From Symbiodinium natans (taxonomy: Eukaryota > Sar > Dinophyceae > Suessiales > Symbiodiniaceae), in the NCBI GenBank assembly GCA_905221605.1, contig CAJNDS010001601.1, positions 1-13,355 of the forward strand: a stretch of 13,355 bases of DNA, given 5' to 3'. How positions within the stretch are numbered: position 1 is the first letter of the stretch; each line of letters starts with the position of its first letter. This document shows positions 8,385-13,355 of the stretch, one piece after another. The notes below the pieces were generated by a model that saw only the letters and a program-made list of their open reading frames with translations, was not told where the DNA came from and did not search any database. A program made the position numbers and the translations under genes.

Positions 8385-8545
8385 TCTCATCCGATACTGT
8401 GCCTGCCATCAAAAAGAAAAAAGAAAAAAAACACCAAACACCCCTTCAAATCTCTCGATAAACTGTGCCCCTAGCACCAACCCCATTTCTAATCTCATCC
8501 GAGTACTGGGGGGGGGGGGGGGGGGGGGGGGGGGTGCCTGCCACA
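8385..8545. repeat. Disrupted patch with A-rich tract and 27-G homopolymer
   Basis: Starting with a shortened CATCCGATACTG, the patch holds an almost pure A tract with two G (about 8409-8432), TCTCTCGATAAACTG, GCCCCTAGCACC and CCCATTTCTAATC. It ends in 27 consecutive G (8508-8534) where the unit normally has the single G of ACTGTGCC. Regular units resume directly at TGCCTGCC. An expansion of this size at one unit position, adjoining other errors, may be an assembly artefact. Confidence 0.88.
8508..8534 (+). other. Run of 27 consecutive G
   Basis: The sequence GAGTACT is followed by 27 G and then TGCCTGCC. The run replaces one G of the consensus, a net gain of 26. It is on the strand opposite to the normally G-rich strand of the repeat. 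If real it would be a strong quadruplex former and very unstable. It is equally a recognised kind of base-calling or consensus error. Confidence 0.95.
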
Positions 8546-8694
8546 CAAAACCCATTCAAATCTCATCCGAGTACTGTGCCTGCCACACCAAACCCATGCA
8601 AATCTCATCCGAGTACTGTGCCTGCCACACCAAACCCATTCAAATCTCATCCGAGTACTGTTCCTGCCACACCAAACCCATTCAAATCTCATCC

Positions 8695-8745
8695 GAGTAA
8701 TGTGCCTGCCACACCAAACCCATTCAAATCTCATCCGAGTAGTGT
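8695..8745. repeat. Variant pair GTAATGTG / GTAGTGTG, copy 2
   Basis: This repeats the adjacent pair of variants at 8141-8190, in the same order and one unit apart (8698-8704, then about 8739-8745). The unit before it carries CTGTTCC, which copy 1 lacks, so the copies differ outside the pair. Confidence 0.85.
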
Positions 8746-8970
8746 GCCTGCCACACCAAACCCATTCAAATCTCATCCGAGTACTGTGCCTGCCACACCA
8801 AACCCATTCAAATCTCATCCGGGTACTGTGCCTGCCACACCAAACCCATTCAAATCTCATCCGAGTACTGTGCCTGCCACACCAAACCCATTCAAATCTC
8901 ATCCGAGTACTGTGCCTGCCACACCAAACCCATTCAAATCTCATCCGAGTACTGTGCCTGCCACACCAAA

Positions 8971-9045
8971 CCCATCCAAATCTCATCCGAGTACTGTGCC
9001 TGCCACACCAAAACCATTCAAATCTCATCCGAGTATTTTGCCTGC
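8971..9045. repeat. Three-marker variant block, copy 1 (partner at 11917)
   Basis: CCCATCCAAATC (8971), CCAAAACCATTC (about 9008) and GAGTATTTTGCC (9031) occur in consecutive units. The same three variants in the same order and spacing occur at 11917-11991, 2946 bp away. This is evidence of long-range duplication or exchange inside the CCC domain. Confidence 0.85.
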
Positions 9046-9159
9046 CACACCAAACCCATTCAAATCTCATCCGAGTACTGTGCCTGCCACACCAAACCCA
9101 TTCAAATCTCATCCGAGTACTGTGCCTGCCACACCAAAACCCATTCAAATCTCATCCGA

Positions 9160-9250
9160 GTACTGTGCCTGCCCAACCCATTCAATTCTCAGTGCGCTGT
9201 GGGTAGCTGTGCCTGCCGCAGTTCGAGCCTCACGGTCAAGAGTCCATCCG
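9160..9250. repeat. Disrupted unit with about 40 bp of non-repeat sequence
   Basis: After CCTGCCCAACCCATTCAATTCTC the sequence leaves the repeat: AGTGCGCTGTGGGTAGC (9191-9207), a short repeat-like TGTGCCTGCCGCA (9208-9220), then GTTCGAGCCTCACGGTC (9221-9237) and AAGAGT before CCATCCGAG returns at 9244. This is the least repeat-like stretch in the window. It is too short to assign to any element. It carries no visible terminal repeats or flanking duplication. Confidence 0.75.
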
Positions 9251-9770
9251 AGTACTGTGCCTGCCACACCAAACCCATTCGAATCTCATCCGAGTACTGT
9301 GCCTGCCACACCAAACCCATTCAAATCTCATCCGAGTACTGTGCCTGCCACACCAAACCCATTCAAATCTCATCCGAGTACTGTGCCTGCCACACCAAAC
9401 CCATTCAAAATCTCATCCGAGAACTGTGCCTGCCACACCAAACCCATTCAAATCTCATCCGAGTACTGTGCCTGCCACACCAAACCATTCAAATCTCATC
9501 CGAGTACTGTGCCTGCCACACCAAACCCATTCAAATCTCATCCGAGTACTGTGCCTGCCACACCAAACCCATTCAAATCTCATCCGAGTACTGTGCCTGC
9601 CACACCAAACCCATTCAAATCTCATCCGAGTATTGTGCCTGCCACACCAAACCCATTCAAATCTCATCCGAGTACTGTGCCTGCCACACCAAACCCATTC
9701 AAATCTCATCCGAGTACTGTGCCTGCTGCACCAAACCCATTCAAATCTCATCCGAGTACTGTGCCTGCCA

Positions 9771-9830
9771 CACAAAACCCATTCAAATCTCATCCGAGTA
9801 CTGTGCCTGCCACACCAAACCCATTTAAAT
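9771..9830. repeat. Variant pair CACAAAACCC + CCCATTTAAAT, copy 2 of 3
   Basis: This has the same two variants, with the same 51-bp spacing, as at 7651 and 10624. It is followed almost at once by a unit missing about 24 bp (GTACTGTATCTCATCC at about 9840-9855). Confidence 0.82.
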
Positions 9831-9839
9831 CTCATCCGA

Positions 9840-9965
9840 GTACTGTATCTCATCCGAGTACTGTGCCTGCCACACCAAACCCATTCAAATCTCATCCGAG
9901 TACTGTGCCTGCCGCACCAAACCCATTCAAATCTCATCCGAGTACTGTGCCTAACCCATTCAAAT
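9840..9965. repeat. Two truncated units
   Basis: Near 9846 ACTGT joins directly to ATCTCATCC, a loss of 24 bp. Near 9952 GTGCCT joins to AACCCATTC, a loss of 9 bp. Both losses are multiples of 3 and lie among clean units, so they look like real deletions rather than part of the error-rich patches. Confidence 0.8.
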
Positions 9966-10269
9966 CTCATCCGGGTACTGTGCCTGCCACACCAAACCCA
10001 TTCAAATCTCATCCGAGTACTGTGCCTGCCACACCAAACCCATTCAAATCTCATCCGAGTACTGTGCCTCCCACTCCAAACCCATTCAAATCTCATCCGT
10101 GTACTGTGCCTGCCACACCAAACGCATTCAAATCTCATCCGAGTACTGTGCCTGCCACACCAAACCCATTCAAATCTCATCCGAGTCCTGTGCCTGCCAC
10201 ACCAAACCCATTCAAATCTCATCCGAGTACTGCGCCTGCCAAACCAAACCCATTCAAATCTCATCCGAG

Positions 10270-10620
10270 CACTGTGCCTGCCTGCCACACCAAACCCATT
10301 CAAATCTCATCCGAGTACTGTGCCTGCCACACCAAAACATTCAAATCTCATCCGAGCACTGTGCCTGCCACACCAAACCAATTCGAATCTCATACCGAGC
10401 ACTGTGCCTGCCACACCAAACCCATTCAAATCTCAACCGAGTACTGTGCCTACCACACCAAACCCACTCAAGTCTCATCCGAGTACTGTGCCTGTGCCAC
10501 ACCAAACCACTCAAATCTCATCCGAGTACTGTGCCTGCCACGCCAAACCCATTCAAATCTCACCCGAGTACTGCCTGCCACACCAAACCCATTCAAAATC
10601 ACATCCGAGTCCGGTGCCTG
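10270..10620. repeat. Moderately irregular repeat patch
   Basis: About eight units carry changes: a 4-bp duplication CCTGCCTGCC near 10276, CCAAAACATTC near 10331, CATACCGAGCAC near 10391, CTCAACCGAG near 10432, CCTACCACACC near 10450, CCTGTGCCACACC near 10491, GAGTACTGCCTGCC near 10565 and CAAAATCACATCCGAGTCCG near 10592-10611. Substitutions are more frequent here than in the 3961-4385 and 6600-7025 patches. That fits older, less homogenised units better than read error. Confidence 0.75.
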
Positions 10621-10623
10621 CCA

Positions 10624-10684
10624 CACAAAACCCATTCAAATCTCATCCGAGTACTGTGCCTGCCACACCAAACCCATTTAAATC
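10624..10684. repeat. Variant pair CACAAAACCC + CCCATTTAAAT, copy 3 of 3
   Basis: CACAAAACCC at 10624 and CATTTAAAT at 10675 repeat the ordered pair seen at 7651 and 9771 with identical internal spacing. The offset from copy 2 is 853 bp, about 20 units plus local indels. Confidence 0.82.
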
Positions 10685-10784
10685 TCATCCGAGTACTATG
10701 CCTGCCACACCAAACCCATTCAGATCTCATCCGAGTACTGTGCCTGCCACACCAAACCCATTCAAATCTCATCCGAGTACTGTG

Positions 10785-11010
10785 CCGCCACACCAAACCC
10801 ATTCAAATCTCATCCGAGAGCTGTGCCTGCCACACCAAAACACATTCAAATCTCATCCGAGTACTGTGCTTGCCACACAAAACCCATTCAAATCTCATCC
10901 GAGTACTGTGCCTGCCACACCCAACCCATTCAAATCTCATCCGAGCACTGTGCCTGACACACCAAACCAATTCGAATCTCATCCGACCACCCCCAACCCA
11001 TTCCAATCTC
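10785..11010. repeat. Irregular repeat patch with a truncated unit
   Basis: Changes include CTGTGCCGCCACACC near 10780, GAGAGCTGTGCC near 10816, CCAAAACACATTC near 10836, CACACCCAACCC near 10916 and CCTGACACACCAAACCAATTCG near 10953-10974. CATCCGACCACCCCCAACCC near 10980-11000 has lost about half a unit. Clean units begin again by about 11015, immediately before the 5-unit tandem duplication. Confidence 0.8.
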
Positions 11011-11019
11011 ATCCGAGTA

Positions 11020-11440
11020 CTGTGCCTGCCACACCAAACCCATTCAAATCTCATCCGAGTATTGTGCCTGCCACACCAAACCCATTCAAATCTCATCCGA
11101 GTACTGTTCCTGCCACACCAAACCCATTCAAATCTCATCCGAGTACTGTGCCTGCCACACCAAACCCATTCGAATCTCAGCCGAGCACTGTGCCTGCCAC
11201 AAACCCATTCAAATCTCAACCGAGTACCGTGCCTGCCACACCAAACCCATTCAAATCTCATCCGAGTATTGTGCCTGCCACACCAAACCCATTCAAATCT
11301 CATCCGAGTACTGTTCCTGCCACACCAAACCCATTCAAATCTCATCCGAGTACTGTGCCTGCCACACCAAACCCATTCGAATCTCAGCCGAGCACTGTGC
11401 CTGCCACACCAAACCCATTCAAATCTCAACCGAGTACCGT
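11020..11440. repeat. Tandem duplication of a 5-unit (210-bp) block
   Basis: Five variants recur in the same order. GTATTGTG is at 11059 and 11266, CTGTTCC at 11104 and 11311, and TTCGAATCTCAGCCGAGCAC begins at 11170 and 11377. CTCAACCGAG starts at 11216 and 11426, and GTACCGTG at 11224 and 11434. The offset is 207 bp up to a 3-bp deletion in the first copy (CCACAAACCC near 11198-11207) and 210 bp after it. The copies are adjacent, making this the clearest recent unequal-exchange product in the window. Confidence 0.9.
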
Positions 11441-11916
11441 GCCTGCCACACCAAACCCATTCAAATCTCATCCGAGTACTGTGCCTGCCACACCAAACCC
11501 ATTCAAATCTCATCCGAGTACTGTGCCTGCCGCACCAAACCCATTCAAATCTCATCCGAGTACTGTGCCTGCCACACCAAACCCATTCAAATCTCATCCA
11601 ATTACTGTGCCTCCCACGCCAAGCCCATTCGAATCTCATCCGAGTACTGTGCCTGCCACACCAAACCCATTCAAATCTCATCCGAGTACTGTGCCTGCCA
11701 CACCAAACCCATTCAAATCTCATCCGAGTATTGTGCCTGCCACACCAAACCCATTCAAATCTCATCCGAGTACTGTGCCTGCCACACCAAACCATTCAAA
11801 TCTCATCCGAGTACTGTGCCTGCCACACCAAACCCATTCAAATCTCATCCGAGTACTGTGCCTGCCACACCAAACCCATTCAAATCTCATCCGAGTACTG
11901 TGCCTGCCACACCAAA

Positions 11917-11991
11917 CCCATCCAAATCTCATCCGAGTACTGTGCCTGCCACACCAAAACCATTCAAATCTCATCCGAGTATTTTGCCTGC
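11917..11991. repeat. Three-marker variant block, copy 2 (partner at 8971)
   Basis: CCCATCCAAATC, CCAAAACCATTC and GAGTATTTTGCC occur here in the order and spacing seen at 8971-9045. In this copy another CCCATCC unit follows shortly after (about 12043), which the first copy lacks, so homology does not extend unchanged downstream. Confidence 0.85.
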
Positions 11992-12394
11992 CACACCAAA
12001 CCCATTCAAATCTCATCCGAGTACTGTGCCTGCCACACCAAACCCATCCAAATCTCATCCGAGTACTGTGCCTGCCACACCAAACCCATTCAAATCTCAT
12101 CCGAGTACTGTGCCTGCCACACCAAACCCATTCAATTCTCATCCGAGTACTGTTCCTGCCACACCAAACCCATTCAAATCTCATCCGAGTACTGTGCCTG
12201 CCACACCAAACCCATTCAAATCTCATCCGAGTACTGTGCCTACCACACCAAGCCCATTCAAATCTCATCCGAGTACTGTGCCTGCCACACCAAACCCATT
12301 CAAATCTCATCCGAGTACTGTGCCTGCCACACCAAACCCATTCAAATCTCATCCGAGTACTGTGCCTGCCACACCAAACCCATTCAAATCTCAC

Positions 12395-12545
12395 CGAGTA
12401 CTGTGCCTCTGCCACACTCAAAAACCCATTCAAAATCTCATCCGAGTCTGGTGCCTACCACACCAAACCCATCAAATCTCCTCCGATACTGTGGCCTGCC
12501 ACACCAAAACCCCTTCAAATCTCATCCGAAGTACTGTGCCTGCCA
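12395..12545. repeat. Irregular repeat patch
   Basis: About four units are altered: TCTCACCGAGTACTGTGCCT followed by CTGCCACACTCAAAAACCC (12390-12428), GAGTCTGGTGCC near 12445, CCCATCAAATCTCCTCCGATAC near 12468-12489 and CTGTGGCCTGCC with CCAAAACCCC and CCGAAGTAC up to 12536. Clean units follow. Confidence 0.8.
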
Positions 12546-12744
12546 CACCAAACCCATTCAAATCTCAGCCGAGTACTGTGCCTGCCACACCAAACCCATT
12601 CAAATCTCATCCGAGTACTGTGCCTGCCACACCAAACTCATTCAAATCTCATCCGAGTACTGTGCCTGCCACACCAAACCCATCCAAATCTCATCCGAGT
12701 ACTGTGCCTGCCACACCAAACCCATTCAAATCTCATCCGAGTAC

Positions 12745-13075
12745 TGTGTGCCACACCAAACACATTCAAATCTCATCCGAGTACTGTGCCTGCCACACCA
12801 AACCCATTCAAATCTCATCCGAGTACTGTGCCTGCCACACCAAACCCATTCAAATCTCATCCGAGTATTGTGCCGGCCAAACCAACCCATTCAAATCTCA
12901 TCCGAGTACTGTGCCTGCCACACCAAACCCATTCAAATCTCATCCGAGTACTGTGCCTGCCACACCAAACCCATTCAAATCTCATTCGAGTCCTGTGCCT
13001 GCCACACCAAACCCATTCAAATCTCATCCGAGTACTGTGCCTGCCACACCGAAACCACTGTGCCTGCCACACCAA
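12745..13075. repeat. Mostly regular units with three small lesions
   Basis: GTACTGTGTGCCACACC near 12741-12757 has lost 2 bp. GTGCCGGCCAAACCAACCC near 12870-12888 has two changes. CACACCGAAACCACTGTGCC near 13045-13064 is a unit that has lost most of its second half. The intervening units are ordinary CCC type. Confidence 0.8.
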
Positions 13076-13355
13076 ACCCATTCAAATCTCATCCGAGTAC
13101 TGTGCCTGCCACACCAAACCCATTCAAATCTCATCCGAGTACTGTGCCTGCCACACCGAACCCATTCAAACCTCATCCGAGTACTGTGCCTGCCACACCG
13201 AACCCCTTCAAATCTCATCCGAGTACTGTGTCTGCCACACCAAACCCATTCAAATCTCATCCGAGTACTGTGCCTGCCACACCAAACCCATTCAAATCTC
13301 ATCCGAGTACTGTGCCTGCCACACCAAACCCATTCAAATCTCATCCGAGTACTGT

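Larger units (their letters stand above)
1..13355. repeat. 42-bp tandem repeat array (minisatellite/satellite) filling the window
   Basis: A 42-bp unit is repeated head to tail in one orientation for the whole window, about 318 unit lengths. Read from base 1 it has three recognisable parts: TGTGCCTGCCACACCAAACC, then CATTCAAATC or TATTCAAATC, then TCATCCGAGTAC. Most units differ from the consensus at 0-2 bases. The unit contains one CpG (in CCGAG), an AGTACT hexamer across the unit junction, a small inverted repeat (TGTG, five bases, CACA) and a C-rich/G-poor strand. No unique flank is present, so the true array length is unknown. Clean copies lie beside indel-bearing ones, which suggests recent amplification or homogenisation plus either local decay or assembly error. 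By length this is a minisatellite-type unit in a satellite-sized array. I do not recognise a named family. Confidence 0.99.
5392..13355. repeat. CCC-type repeat domain 3 (to right edge of window)
   Basis: About 190 units carry AAACCCATTC, with their own recurring minor variants: CCCATCC, CCCATTTAAAT, CCAAAACC, TTCGAATC, CACACAAAACCC, CTGCCGCACC, GTATTGTG and CTGTTCC. Because the C removes the antisense TAG found in CCT units, antisense frames reading RFEWVWCGRHSTR repeats stay open for hundreds of codons here. Patches of indels interrupt the domain at 6165-6265, 6600-7025, 7955-8090, 8385-8545, 9160-9250, 10270-10620, 10785-11010 and 12395-12545. The domain runs out of the window. No gene is supported. 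Confidence 0.92.

Noticed and set aside
8405-8434. Poly(A) tail of an inserted retroelement
   Set aside because: The A-rich tract is not preceded by any non-repeat body; repeat units run right up to it. The same kind of A-rich noise occurs at 6722-6750.
9217-9232. RNA polymerase III B-box-like AGTTCGAGCCT, as from a tRNA-derived SINE
   Set aside because: It matches GGTTCGANTCC only partly, no convincing A box lies at the right distance upstream, and there is no A-rich tail or target-site duplication. Noted only as a curiosity of the non-repeat island.
5413-13344. Antisense proteins built of RFEWVWCGRHSTR repeats
   Set aside because: They are the reverse reading of the same units, open only because CCC units lack the TAG. 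They have no independent start region, upstream signal or change of composition.
1-13355. CRISPR array
   Set aside because: Units are directly adjacent and the whole 42 bp is conserved. There are no unique spacers and no cas genes.
1-13355. Centromere-type CENP-B box in the unit
   Set aside because: TTCAAATCTCATCCGAG, and even the TTCGAATC variants, miss required positions of NTTCGNNNNANNCGGGN: the spacing is wrong and CGGG is absent. Centromeric function cannot be argued from this motif.
1-13355. Telomeric repeat, because the minus strand has TGGGTTTGG
   Set aside because: The element is only part of a 42-bp unit and is not itself a short tandem telomere repeat. The AGTACT/CATCCGAG part does not fit any telomere type I know.

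Overview
The window is one long tandem repeat and holds no gene I can support. A 42-bp unit (window bases 1-42 are a clean copy) runs head to tail, always in the same orientation, from the first base to the last. That is about 318 unit lengths, and neither array edge is inside the window. The consensus unit is 50% G+C with strong strand asymmetry (16 C, 5 G, 12 A, 9 T on the + strand). A minisatellite/satellite array of this size points to a eukaryotic nuclear genome. The sequence does not let me name the species.

Layout: (a) bases 1 to about 294 are units reading AAACCCATTC ('CCC' type). (b) About 295 to 5391 are units reading AAACCTATTC ('CCT' type). (c) About 5392 to 13355 are CCC type again. 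Both switches fall inside irregular, indel-bearing units. Inside the domains, shared rare variants reveal higher-order duplications: 10 units (420 bp) at 3371-3930, markers 473 bp apart at 1551/2024, a tandem 5-unit block at 11020-11440, and long-range copies of two-unit variant pairs.

Clean stretches of dozens of near-identical units alternate with short patches rich in single-base indels. The main patches are 295-470, 841-970, 2385-2560, 3961-4385, 5326-5460, 6165-6265, 6600-7025, 7955-8090, 8385-8545, 9160-9250, 10270-10620, 10785-11010 and 12395-12545. They include a 12-C run and a 27-G run. Many of these may be uncorrected long-read or assembly errors rather than biology. The least repeat-like stretch is about 9187-9245.

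The long open frames are a by-product of the unit length. 42 is divisible by 3, and four of the six frames of the unit contain no stop, so any array of it reads open for kilobases. Indels move these frames freely from one reading to another, which argues strongly against a protein product. I see no RNA gene, CRISPR array, identifiable transposon or other gene system. The features most worth a second look are the C/T domain switch, the higher-order duplications, a two-tetrad G-quadruplex motif on the minus strand of every unit, and two rearranged units that look like hairpin-mediated template switching.
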